From: Rhodospirillaceae bacterium
Lineage (GTDB): Bacteria; Pseudomonadota; Alphaproteobacteria; Rhodospirillales; Casp-alpha2
Direction: 5' to 3'
NCBI GenBank assembly: GCA_018698795.1
Contig: JABIPG010000260.1
Span: forward strand, 1-40,723
DNA length: 40,723 bases
In this document: piece by piece, positions 16,331-23,957 of the stretch
Position numbering within the stretch: the stretch's first letter is position 1
Layout of the letters: every line of letters starts with the position of its first letter
The notes under the pieces: model-generated
Databases searched by the model: none
The model's input: the letters and a program-made list of their open reading frames with translations, nothing else
Told to the model about the DNA's origin: nothing
Translations under genes and position numbers: made by a program

Positions 16331-17816
16331 TCACAGCCGCCAGCATGGCGTCTATATCCAGATGTGCGTCCAAGTGCGCCGCAAGTCCATCCAGCGCAGC
16401 GTCAACCTGCGCGTCATAGGCCGTGCCGCCCGCCCGCCTATGGCGAAGCCGCTCAAGAAAAGCATGGCGAAAACCGTCCGCTGCGAACAGGCCATGGACA
16501 TAGGTGGCCAAAACCCGGCCATCCGCGCTACACGCACCGTCGGCGCGCGCCCCTTCCAATGTTAGCCATGGCCGGGTTGTGTCGGCGCCGGTGGTGACGC
16601 CCATGTGCATCTCATAGCCATGCACGCCCTCGCCGCTGTCGGTAGCGATGCCCGTGACGGCGACCAGTGACTTGTCACCGCCGATGACGGTTTCGATGTT
16701 GAGCAGTCCCAAGCCCTCAATCGTGCCCGGCGACCCTTCGATGCCGTCGGGATCAGCGACCGATTTTCCCAACATCTGATAGCCGCCGCAAAGCCCGATT
16801 ACCAATCCACCGCGCCGATGATGTGCGGCGATATCGACGTCCCAGCCTTGATCGCGCAGGTGCGCGAGGTCAGCCAATGTGGACTTCGAGCCTGGCAGCA
16901 AGATGACATCGGCGTCGCCTGGCAAGGGCGTTCCGGCTTGAATCACCTGCACGCTTACGTCCGGTTCCGCCGCCAACGGGTCGAGATCGTCGAAATTGGC
17001 GATGCGCGACAGGCGTGGCACGGCGATCTTGATGGCACCGGTTTCGCTGTTGGATGCCGCGCTGTTGTCCAGGCTCATGGCATCTTCGGCCGGCAGGCGG
17101 CGCGCATCGGCGAAGTAGGGCACCACACCGAAGCAAGGCCACCCGGTTCGTTCGGAAATAATTCGAATGCCGTCTTCGAACAACGTTACGTCGCCTCGGA
17201 ACTTGTTGATGATGTATCCCGAAACCCGTGCCCGCTCGGCTTCACTCAACAGCGCGTGCGTACCAACAAGGCTGGCGATCACACCGCCCCGGTCGATGTC
17301 GGCGACCAGCACCACCGGCACGTCGGCGGCTTGGGCAAATCCCATGTTGGCGATATCGCCGTCGCGCAAATTGACCTCGGCGGGGCTGCCGGCGCCCTCC
17401 ACTAAAACGATATCGCGCCCGCGACCGATTATTTGAAAACTCTCCAACACGGCTTGCAAGAGGCTCGGCTTAAGGCTGTGGAAATCGCGCGCCTTGGCAT
17501 TTCCCGTAACACGGCCCTGCACCACAACTTGCGCACCGATGTCTGATTGCGGCTTTAGAAGCACCGGGTTCATGTGGACATCGGGGTCTAGTCCGGCGGC
17601 GCGCGCCTGTAGAGCCTGGGCGCGGCCGATTTCTCCGCCGTCGGGTGTTACGGCAGCATTGTTGGACATGTTTTGCGGTTTGAAAGGCGCCACCTTGACG
17701 CCCCGGTTGGCGAGCAACCTGCACAGCCCGGCCACCAGCAACGACTTGCCGACGTCCGATCCCGTGCCCTGCACCATCAAGGCGCCGAACGATCGGGTGC
17801 GACCGTTAGGGGCCAA
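16320..17816 (-). CDS. cobQ: cobyric acid synthase (adenosylcobyric acid synthase, glutamine-hydrolysing)
   Basis: 498 residues. It amidates side chains b, d, e and g of adenosylcobyrinic acid a,c-diamide using glutamine and ATP. The N-terminal ATP-binding domain starts [14 protein letters not shown] and continues [25 protein letters not shown]; the C-terminal class I glutaminase domain shows LLPGSKST, the nucleophile in [10 protein letters not shown] (Cys near 343) and YVHGLF (His near 438). The frame starts at a TTG (17816) overlapping the lipoprotein stop by 11 bases; the first ATG (17777) would cut the ALMVQGT strand short, so I prefer the TTG, but the start is uncertain and no good ribosome site precedes either. 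It is the third gene of a cobO / lipoprotein / cobQ operon. Confidence 0.93.
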   Translation of the reverse strand: MAPNGRTRSFGALMVQGTGSDVGKSLLVAGLCRLLANRGVKVAPFKPQNMSNNAAVTPDGGEIGRAQALQARAAGLDPDVHMNPVLLKPQSDIGAQVVVQGRVTGNAKARDFHSLKPSLLQAVLESFQIIGRGRDIVLVEGAGSPAEVNLRDGDIANMGFAQAADVPVVLVADIDRGGVIASLVGTHALLSEAERARVSGYIINKFRGDVTLFEDGIRIISERTGWPCFGVVPYFADARRLPAEDAMSLDNSAASNSETGAIKIAVPRLSRIANFDDLDPLAAEPDVSVQVIQAGTPLPGDADVILLPGSKSTLADLAHLRDQGWDVDIAAHHRRGGLVIGLCGGYQMLGKSVADPDGIEGSPGTIEGLGLLNIETVIGGDKSLVAVTGIATDSGEGVHGYEMHMGVTTGADTTRPWLTLEGARADGACSADGRVLATYVHGLFAADGFRHAFLERLRHRRAGGTAYDAQVDAALDGLAAHLDAHLDIDAMLAAVTTP

Positions 17817-18477
17817 GGGCTTTTTGCAACGGTCGGGCGATGGCTGTTTTCAACCGACCGGCCAGAATGGCATCGGGTGTGGCGCCGGCGCCATACACAA
17901 GCTCGTTGTAATCTCGACGCGTGACCAGCACGGCACCTTCCAGAGAACCGCCGACGTAGGCGCCGATGTTGGGGGCCGCGAAGGCGACAATATCTGCACC
18001 TAGGTTGGACGTCGTCGAGGCCTCGCCGCCGACGCCCGAGAAAACAGCCGTTGCCCCCATATCAGCGCCGAATTTGCCTTGATGCTTGAGGATTGAATTG
18101 ACGGCTTTCTCGCTACGCAAGATCAAGATGATAGCCGTATCTTGAATGCCGACCTGCATGCCGATACTAGCTGCGACCATGGTATGGAAGGTCGGATCGG
18201 TCCACCCTCCGCCGGGTTTCCGGGCCAGCAGTACGCCGTCACCGGTTTCCGCACCGCCGACCCAACTGACTTTCAGCACCGCCGGCAAAATGACGACACC
18301 GGCTGCGCCGTCTAAATATTGATGATAGTCCTTCAGAGTTTTGTGTCGGTTAAACTGTGCCAGGGTTTCAACGGAATCGGCAATCAGATCTTGAGCTGTT
18401 GTGAGCGTTGGCGTGCGTGATGTCGAGCAGCCGCTCAACAGCACTACGATCGCAAGTGATGCGAGAATAGACCGCAT
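17806..18477 (-). CDS. SYLF-domain (Ysc84-like) lipoprotein
   Basis: 223 residues. A lipoprotein signal peptide ([17 protein letters not shown], lipobox LSGC, Cys17, followed by Ser-Thr, which favours the outer membrane) leads into a SYLF domain: [37 protein letters not shown] and a [15 protein letters not shown] region, as in bacterial Ysc84/DUF500 proteins that bind lipids. Function in bacteria is not established. It sits inside the cobalamin operon: its ATG overlaps the cobO stop by one base (TAATG) and its stop overlaps the probable cobQ start. Composition is like its neighbours, so there is no sign of recent insertion. The role in a cobalamin operon is unexplained. Confidence 0.88.
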   Translation of the reverse strand: MRSILASLAIVVLLSGCSTSRTPTLTTAQDLIADSVETLAQFNRHKTLKDYHQYLDGAAGVVILPAVLKVSWVGGAETGDGVLLARKPGGGWTDPTFHTMVAASIGMQVGIQDTAIILILRSEKAVNSILKHQGKFGADMGATAVFSGVGGEASTTSNLGADIVAFAAPNIGAYVGGSLEGAVLVTRRDYNELVYGAGATPDAILAGRLKTAIARPLQKALGP

Positions 18478-19109
18478 TAAAACTCAATCCCTTTCTGCGC
18501 TTTGACGCCGGCCCGAAACGGATGCTTGACCATGGTCATCTCGGTCACCAGATCGGCGGCGTCCATCAACTCATCTTTGGCATTGCGTCCTGTAACCACG
18601 ACATGCAGCATTTCAGGCTTGGTCTTGAGTGTCGCCACGACATCATTGATATCAAGATTTTCGTAGCGCAAGGGAATGTTCAACTCATCCAGGATAACCA
18701 TGTCGTATTCGCCACTGGCCATCATTTCCTTCGATGTCGCCCAGGCTTGTTCGGCGGCGGCGATATCGCGCGCGCGGTCTTGGGTATCCCAACTGAATCC
18801 CTCGCCCATAGCCTTAATTGTGACTTGGTCGGGGAAGGCTTCAAGCACAACTCTTTCGCCAGTTTCCCAAACCCCTTTGACGAATTGCACGATGCCGACG
18901 CGCATGCCATTGCCAATGGCGCGCACGGCTAGGCCCATGGCGGCCGTGGACTTACCCTTGCCCTTGCCGGTGTGGACAATCACCAAGCCTTTTTCGATGG
19001 TCTTGGTGGCGATGATCTTGTCGCGTGCCGCCTTTTTCTTTGCCATCTTTTCAGCATGGCGCTGATTTAGCTGTGCTTCCGTCAGCTCGGGTTTCGATTT
19101 TCCGGTCAT
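18477..19109 (-). CDS. cobO: corrinoid adenosyltransferase (cob(I)yrinic acid a,c-diamide adenosyltransferase)
   Basis: 210 residues. It transfers the adenosyl group of ATP to the cobalt of reduced corrinoids, the step before cobyric acid synthase. The CobO/BtuR family is clear from the P-loop HTGKGKGKSTAAMGLAVRA near residue 46, VQFVKGVWETGE, the MVILDELNIPLRY stretch and LHVVVTGRNA. The start ATG 19109 (MTGKSKPELTEAQLNQRHAEK) gives the usual basic N-terminal helix; an upstream ATG at 19139 would add ten residues. No cobalamin riboswitch is recognisable in the 50-base gap before it. First gene of the cobO / SYLF lipoprotein / cobQ operon, divergent from the DUF3179 gene. Confidence 0.94.
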   Translation of the reverse strand: MTGKSKPELTEAQLNQRHAEKMAKKKAARDKIIATKTIEKGLVIVHTGKGKGKSTAAMGLAVRAIGNGMRVGIVQFVKGVWETGERVVLEAFPDQVTIKAMGEGFSWDTQDRARDIAAAEQAWATSKEMMASGEYDMVILDELNIPLRYENLDINDVVATLKTKPEMLHVVVTGRNAKDELMDAADLVTEMTMVKHPFRAGVKAQKGIEF

Positions 19110-19159
19110 GGTGGCCCGCCTGTTTGTACCTGTTACCATGTTTGGGTACCATCCCAGGC

Positions 19160-20173
19160 ATGCGTCACGCAAGGATCAGATCATGGGTTGGCAAAGGCTT
19201 CATGGCCGCGGCGCTGATCTTCGCGTCTATCCCTGAACCGTCTTCGGCCTTTAGCGAGAACGTCCAGCATTGGGCTCGGGAGTTCCCGAAGACGGACTTT
19301 ACCAAACGAACGGTTGATTTGGCGGGCATCCGAGCCGACGGCGCCAAGCGCGACACCATCATGCCGATCCACAAACCCAAATTTGAGCGCGTCGATAAAG
19401 TCCAAGGACTCGGCGATTTGGAGCCGGTACTCAGCTTTTCCCTGCATTTCGAGGCCCGCGCCTACCCGCTTAGGGTTTTGCTGTGGCACGAGATTGTCAA
19501 CGACACCATCGCCGAACAGCCCATCGTGGTGACCTACTGTCCGCTCTGCAATTCGGGTGTGGTGTTCGAGCGACGGGTGAGCGGCAAAACCGTCGTATTC
19601 GGTAATACCGGGCGGCTGCGCCATTTCGATATGGTGATGTACGACCGCGATACCGAATCGTGGTGGCAGCAATTCACGGGCGAAGCGATTATCGGTACAC
19701 TTTCGGGCAAGCGCCTAAAGGCGTTGCCCAGCCGGGTCGAATCCTTTGCTCGGTTTCGCGAACGTCATCCGAGTGGCCGTGTGCTGGTGCCGAACGATCC
19801 GACGGCCAGACCTTACGGCACCACACCCTATGTACGGATGGACACATCAAAAGGTGAGGGGCTTGGGCTTTATCGGTTGCCGAAAGGCGTGAAGCCTTTT
19901 GATCGCGTCGTGGTCGTCGGCAAGGAAGCCTGGACGCTGAAGAGCCTCAAACGAAAAGGCGAGATCGACCGAAAAAACCTGACCATCTGGTGGGAGCCCG
20001 GCCAGAACTCTATCCATGACACCAAATGGATTCATTTCGGTCGCGATGTCGGCAACGTGATCGCGCGCCGCTACAATGCGAGCCTCGATAAGTGGGTAGA
20101 TACCGTTTACGACATCACTTTCGCATTTGCGTTCAAGGCCTTTGTTCCGGGCGGGACCTTGCATCGGAAGTGA
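19160..20173 (+). CDS. secreted DUF3179 domain protein
   Basis: 337 residues. The N terminus is a signal peptide (basic RHARIRSWVGKG, hydrophobic FMAAALIFASI, likely cut after SSA near residue 30). The rest matches DUF3179: TYCPLCNSGVVFERR with its CPLC motif near residue 130, FGNTGRLRHFDMVMYDRDTESWWQQFTG, and a C-terminal TDTVYDITFAFAFKAF-like end. The function of this family is not known; the conserved CxxC pair suggests a metal or disulfide role, which is inference. The ATG at 19160 was chosen because upstream codons overlap cobO and add a non-secretory sequence. It diverges from cobO across only 50 bases, which carry a GGTACC palindrome at 19145-19150. The 40 bases after its stop hold only a 4-bp hairpin. 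Confidence 0.85.
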   Translation: MRHARIRSWVGKGFMAAALIFASIPEPSSAFSENVQHWAREFPKTDFTKRTVDLAGIRADGAKRDTIMPIHKPKFERVDKVQGLGDLEPVLSFSLHFEARAYPLRVLLWHEIVNDTIAEQPIVVTYCPLCNSGVVFERRVSGKTVVFGNTGRLRHFDMVMYDRDTESWWQQFTGEAIIGTLSGKRLKALPSRVESFARFRERHPSGRVLVPNDPTARPYGTTPYVRMDTSKGEGLGLYRLPKGVKPFDRVVVVGKEAWTLKSLKRKGEIDRKNLTIWWEPGQNSIHDTKWIHFGRDVGNVIARRYNASLDKWVDTVYDITFAFAFKAFVPGGTLHRK

Positions 20174-20213
20174 TGGATAGCCGATTGGCTAACTCACAGA
20201 GCTTCGACGAATA

Positions 20214-20987
20214 TTAAACTCTGAAATCTTCTTCGCCACGACCATCTCCGGCTTTATTGGGCGCGTAACTGGCCCATTTGTCGGCGTAATAACGCGCCCG
20301 CATGTCACCCGCCGATTGTCGGTTGAAGGTGAGGAAGATATTGCGTCGCGCTCGCTCGGAGGTGTTGGGCGGTGATCCGTGCGGCACATAGGAATCGAAA
20401 AAAATCACATCACCCGGATCGGCCTCAATTAGGCTGTAGTCTTCGCTGGGTTCGTACGGTGGGTCGATCTCGGTAATCGGCTTCCATTCCTCGGTCATCA
20501 GCGCATCGTGCGGATAATTGCCTGAACTCATGAAACTAAGCGCCGCGTTGTCCTTGCGATTGGCATCGACGGCGATGGCCATGGTGATGAAGAAATCCGT
20601 ATAGGTGTTCCAGCCCGCAGCTTGATCCTGGTGTAGCTTGTCGGCGCGGCAGCCGGGGAGCTTGTAGTTGACCTTCTCCTTGAACAACACCGGTGCTTCG
20701 CCCAGCAGTTGCGTCAAACAGGTCGCGACATCAGCTGAGATCAGCAGCGAAGTCATTGCCGGGTTGATCTCTGTGCCAATTACGTTTTCGATGCGCACCA
20801 GAACATCCTCGCCCGAAAGCACACTTTTCTCATAGTATTTGGCCTCTTGGCCGGGCTCGGGCTCCTTCGCCTGCAATTCGTCGGCCCAGGCTGAAACCTT
20901 GGTCATGGCGGCGCCGTCGAACATACCCTTAACGACAACGAATCCTTTTTGTTGGAACTCTTGAACCTGATCTTCGTCCAATTGCAT
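20214..20987 (-). CDS. phytanoyl-CoA dioxygenase (PhyH) family protein
   Basis: 257 residues, a non-haem Fe(II)/2-oxoglutarate dioxygenase fold. Iron ligands are visible as H119 and D121 (KLHQDQAAGW) and H203 (YVPHGSPPNTS), with the arginines of ERARRNIFLTFN near 212-215 placed to bind 2-oxoglutarate. The N-terminal helix EDQVQEFQQKGFVVVKGMF is typical. These enzymes hydroxylate small molecules; the substrate cannot be deduced. It lies 73 bases downstream of the O-methyltransferase on the same strand. The ribosome site GAGGGA is locked in the 3' arm of a strong hairpin (20997-21031), which suggests translational control. Its C terminus ends convergent with DUF3179, 40 bases away. Confidence 0.88.
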   Translation of the reverse strand: MQLDEDQVQEFQQKGFVVVKGMFDGAAMTKVSAWADELQAKEPEPGQEAKYYEKSVLSGEDVLVRIENVIGTEINPAMTSLLISADVATCLTQLLGEAPVLFKEKVNYKLPGCRADKLHQDQAAGWNTYTDFFITMAIAVDANRKDNAALSFMSSGNYPHDALMTEEWKPITEIDPPYEPSEDYSLIEADPGDVIFFDSYVPHGSPPNTSERARRNIFLTFNRQSAGDMRARYYADKWASYAPNKAGDGRGEEDFRV

Positions 20988-20996
20988 CGAACCATT

Positions 20997-21031
20997 CCCT
21001 CATGAAAACCGGTAAGCCGGCTTTCATAGGG
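20997..21031 (-). promoter_or_regulatory. hairpin covering the ribosome binding site of the dioxygenase gene
   Basis: On the minus strand the arms 21031-21017 and 21012-20997 pair over 15 base pairs (one G-U, one bulged base) with a 4-base loop. The last four pairs tie AGGG of the Shine-Dalgarno stretch (20997-21000) to CCCT. No T-tract follows, so it is not an ordinary intrinsic terminator. Confidence 0.65.
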
Positions 21032-21060
21032 GATTCAGGCGGCAGGGGATTTGACTTAAG

Positions 21061-22065
21061 TCAGGCGAGCGGCTTCAAACCATGAATGCGGGTCAATGTA
21101 CCCTCAATAAACGGTATCGCGGCGACATCCTTAAATCCGGCGGTCTCGAAATAACCGATGCAATCGGCTTCCGAATGGGCGACGCCTTCGGTTTCACTGA
21201 TCGCCTGACCCAAACCCCAATAGGCGGGCCCGATAGGACCGACCCGGTCATCGTTCAAGGTTTCGCCGATCAAGTGCATCTCGCCGCCGGGCTCCAACGC
21301 ATCGAACGCTTTTTGCACGACGCGACCGATCATGTCCGGCCCGTACATGGGCAGGTTCGACGCCATGATGACGACATCGGCGCCAGAGGGGAATTCATCT
21401 TGTGTAAAATCGCCGCCGATTGCCGATACCCGGTCCTGGACGCCGTTCTCGGCAATGAATTCCCGTGCCACTTCAGCCACGCTGGGGAGGTCGAACACCA
21501 CGGCGGTGATCTCTGGGTAGGTGTTGGCGGCGTTGATGCAGTAGGCTCCGGAACCACCGCCGAGATCGAGGATTTTTTTGCGGCCCGCCAAATCCACATG
21601 CCGCACGAACCGCCGCCCCGCCCCCATGCCGATAGAATAGGTCGCCTTGTGATAGGCGCGTGCGTCATCGACCGTGAAATCGCCGATCGGGCCCAGTACT
21701 TTGAGCTCCTTGGCGCGCAGATGATCGGTCAACTGTCCCCAATCGTTCCATTGCGGTTTGTTGAACAGCATCCACGGCCCGGCGTATCGGGGACTGTCTT
21801 CGACTAAAAACCGCGCCACGTCGTCGGCATTGGAAAAACCGTTTTCATCCAAGTGCACCAAATTCATGGCTGTCAACATGGTCAAAAGGCGCTCAGCGTT
21901 GACGGGATGGATTTCGACGGCTTCGGCTACGCTTTCGATGGTCGTCGCGCCGCCGTCGATGGCCGTGAAAATGCCAAGTTCCACCGCCGACATCAACGCC
22001 GCGGATTGTCCAAACCCTTGTACGATGTTCTGTAGCCGTACGCTGTCGATCTTTTTGTCCGTCAT
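21061..22065 (-). CDS. SAM-dependent O-methyltransferase with dimerisation domain
   Basis: 334 residues. The N-terminal winged-helix part (about 1-95: SAALMSAVELGIFTAIDGGA, then VNAERLLTMLTAMNLV) is the dimerisation domain of the plant-caffeate / acetylserotonin O-methyltransferase group. The C-terminal Rossmann domain has the SAM motif KILDLGGGSGAYC near residue 165, VVFDLPSVAEVA for the ribose-binding acidic strand, and LEPGGEMHLIGETL. This group methylates hydroxyls of small molecules such as polyketides, quinone-like or carotenoid compounds. The start ATG 22065 follows AAGGACC; asnB stops 17 bases upstream, so the two are cotranscribed. Substrate unknown. Confidence 0.88.
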   Translation of the reverse strand: MTDKKIDSVRLQNIVQGFGQSAALMSAVELGIFTAIDGGATTIESVAEAVEIHPVNAERLLTMLTAMNLVHLDENGFSNADDVARFLVEDSPRYAGPWMLFNKPQWNDWGQLTDHLRAKELKVLGPIGDFTVDDARAYHKATYSIGMGAGRRFVRHVDLAGRKKILDLGGGSGAYCINAANTYPEITAVVFDLPSVAEVAREFIAENGVQDRVSAIGGDFTQDEFPSGADVVIMASNLPMYGPDMIGRVVQKAFDALEPGGEMHLIGETLNDDRVGPIGPAYWGLGQAISETEGVAHSEADCIGYFETAGFKDVAAIPFIEGTLTRIHGLKPLA

Positions 22066-22082
22066 GCTTCGGTCCTTCTCAA

Positions 22083-23864
22083 TCAAACGTTTTGCGTTGC
22101 GAGCACTTTTCGGGCCCAGCCACGCAACCCTCGCGCTGAACCCTGCTGCCCGCCGCTTTCCTGTACCCAGCGTTCAACAGGCACGAAGAATCCGGACTTC
22201 GGACGGTTGAGAATAGCGTCGGGCAGGGGAGTCGCTGGCGTAATCGCCATGTCGCGTTTACTTGCGAATTTCGGCGCCAACCCCGCGAACAATACCGGGT
22301 CGACCAGCGGCACCCTGATTTCGAGCGAATGCGCCATGCCCGCCCAATCGGCGTCGCGCAGCAGTTGGTTGCGCATATACCAGGCCATCTCAAGCGCGTG
22401 TATTTTGCCCTGCGGAGCGGCGATTCCCTCCACGCCTGCGTTCATGCGTGCGATAGGCTGAAGCTGCTCCCAACCGGCGCGGGCCATATCGGGGTCCATG
22501 ACATCGGGCAGTTCCCACGGCATGAACATGCCGCGCCTGAGCAGGTACGCACCGCCGTAGCTGCCGCCCAGCTCCAACAACCCGGCATATTTCGGCGACG
22601 CCATGGCGCTGATCAATGGGCCGGTCACATGACGGAAGAGTTTTCCGATGGCGCCGATTCCAGGCACGGCGCCCAACGTTTCGGCTAGGCGAGGCACTTG
22701 GCGGAAGGTGTCGTAACCGCCGAACAGTTCATCGCCGCCAAGCCCTGAAAGCACCACCTTCAACCCCCCGTGCGCCGCCACACGGGAAACGAAATAGGTG
22801 TTCACGCCATCGACGCTGGGTTGGTCCATGGCGTGTAGAATATCGGGCAGGGCGCTGTCGAAGTGCAGTTTAGCGATCCGCTCGGTCAGATGGCGGGTGC
22901 CGTAGTGCGCGGAGACGGCTTCCGCCAATGGCACCTCGTCCTTGGGCGTACCTTCGAATTCCTCGAATCCCAGGGTAAAGGTGCGGATGTCGCCGGATTG
23001 CGCTTCAGCGGCAAGTGCCGTCAAGGTAGTCGAATCGAGTCCGGCCGATAGAAAAACACCGACCGGCACGTCAGCAACGAAATGGTGGCGCAGGCTGTCG
23101 AGCAGCAATTCCCGCAGATCGATCTCAGCGGCCTCAGCCGGCGCAGTCGCCAACGCGTTCTGCACATTAAAAAACGTCGTTTCGCGGCGCTTGCCGCCTT
23201 TTTCAACGGTCAGCGTGGTGCCCGGCGCGAGGGCCTTGATGTCGGCATAAAGTGTGTGTGGTTCGGGGACGCTGCCGAACAGATAAAATCCTGCATGACC
23301 CGCCGGGTCGGGGCCGGCCTTGCCGGCATGGCCACCGGCCAACAATGCTTTCACTTGCGAGGCGACCCGCAACGTGCGGCCATCATCGGCGACATAGAGC
23401 GGTTTAATGCCGAACGGATCGCGCGCTATAAACAGGCTTTCGGCCTTTGCGTCCCATATGGCCAAAGTGAACATGCCACGCAGTTGGCCGGCCATGTCGG
23501 CGCCATCGCGCTCGTACAGCCGAACCAGGACCTCGGTGTCTGATTGTGTGGTAAAGGTGACGCCTTGGGTTTCCAGTTCGGCCCGCAAGGCGCGGAAATT
23601 ATATATCTCGCCGTTGTAGGTGATTCGAAAACGTTCCGCCTCACCGGCCAGAGAGTCCCGCACCATGGGCTGGGCTGCGTCGGTTGACAGGTCAATGATG
23701 GCGAGGCGGCGGTGCGCTAGGGCGATACGGCTGGTGTCATCAATCCAATGTCCACCGCCATCCGGGCCACGCCGGAGCATCGCCTGATTGACCGCCAGAA
23801 GCTCGGAAACGGCCACCGGCGGCGCGTCCGTATGATAGGCAAAAAGGGCGGTGATCCCACACAT
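22083..23864 (-). CDS. asnB: asparagine synthase (glutamine-hydrolysing), AsnB family
   Basis: 593 residues. The class II glutaminase domain begins MCGITALFAYH, so the catalytic cysteine becomes the N terminus after Met removal; RRGPDGGG, TYNGEIYNFRALR and TQSDTEVLVRLYE are the glutamine-site motifs. The synthetase domain has the PP-loop VFLSAGLDSTTL near residue 275 and SGLGGDELFGGYD near 375. I chose ATG 23864 because Cys must follow Met; a longer frame would destroy the active site. Paralogues of this type are often found in surface polysaccharide or secondary-metabolite loci, where they amidate other acids, and its neighbours here (methyltransferase, dioxygenase) fit that. Whether it makes asparagine or another amide cannot be told. 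Confidence 0.92.
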   Translation of the reverse strand: MCGITALFAYHTDAPPVAVSELLAVNQAMLRRGPDGGGHWIDDTSRIALAHRRLAIIDLSTDAAQPMVRDSLAGEAERFRITYNGEIYNFRALRAELETQGVTFTTQSDTEVLVRLYERDGADMAGQLRGMFTLAIWDAKAESLFIARDPFGIKPLYVADDGRTLRVASQVKALLAGGHAGKAGPDPAGHAGFYLFGSVPEPHTLYADIKALAPGTTLTVEKGGKRRETTFFNVQNALATAPAEAAEIDLRELLLDSLRHHFVADVPVGVFLSAGLDSTTLTALAAEAQSGDIRTFTLGFEEFEGTPKDEVPLAEAVSAHYGTRHLTERIAKLHFDSALPDILHAMDQPSVDGVNTYFVSRVAAHGGLKVVLSGLGGDELFGGYDTFRQVPRLAETLGAVPGIGAIGKLFRHVTGPLISAMASPKYAGLLELGGSYGGAYLLRRGMFMPWELPDVMDPDMARAGWEQLQPIARMNAGVEGIAAPQGKIHALEMAWYMRNQLLRDADWAGMAHSLEIRVPLVDPVLFAGLAPKFASKRDMAITPATPLPDAILNRPKSGFFVPVERWVQESGGQQGSARGLRGWARKVLATQNV

Positions 23865-23957
23865 GCAAGCTTCATAGCGCGCCCTCGCCGCCGAACAAAG
23901 TTTTTTCAATGGAATCAGGTCTTTGCATCCACCGGTGAAATGGGGTTAAAAAGCCAC

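Noticed and set aside
18477-19159. Cobalamin riboswitch in front of or within cobO
   Set aside because: The 50-base gap is too short for the element, and the GCCACTG-like match near 18711 is inside coding sequence without the other conserved boxes.
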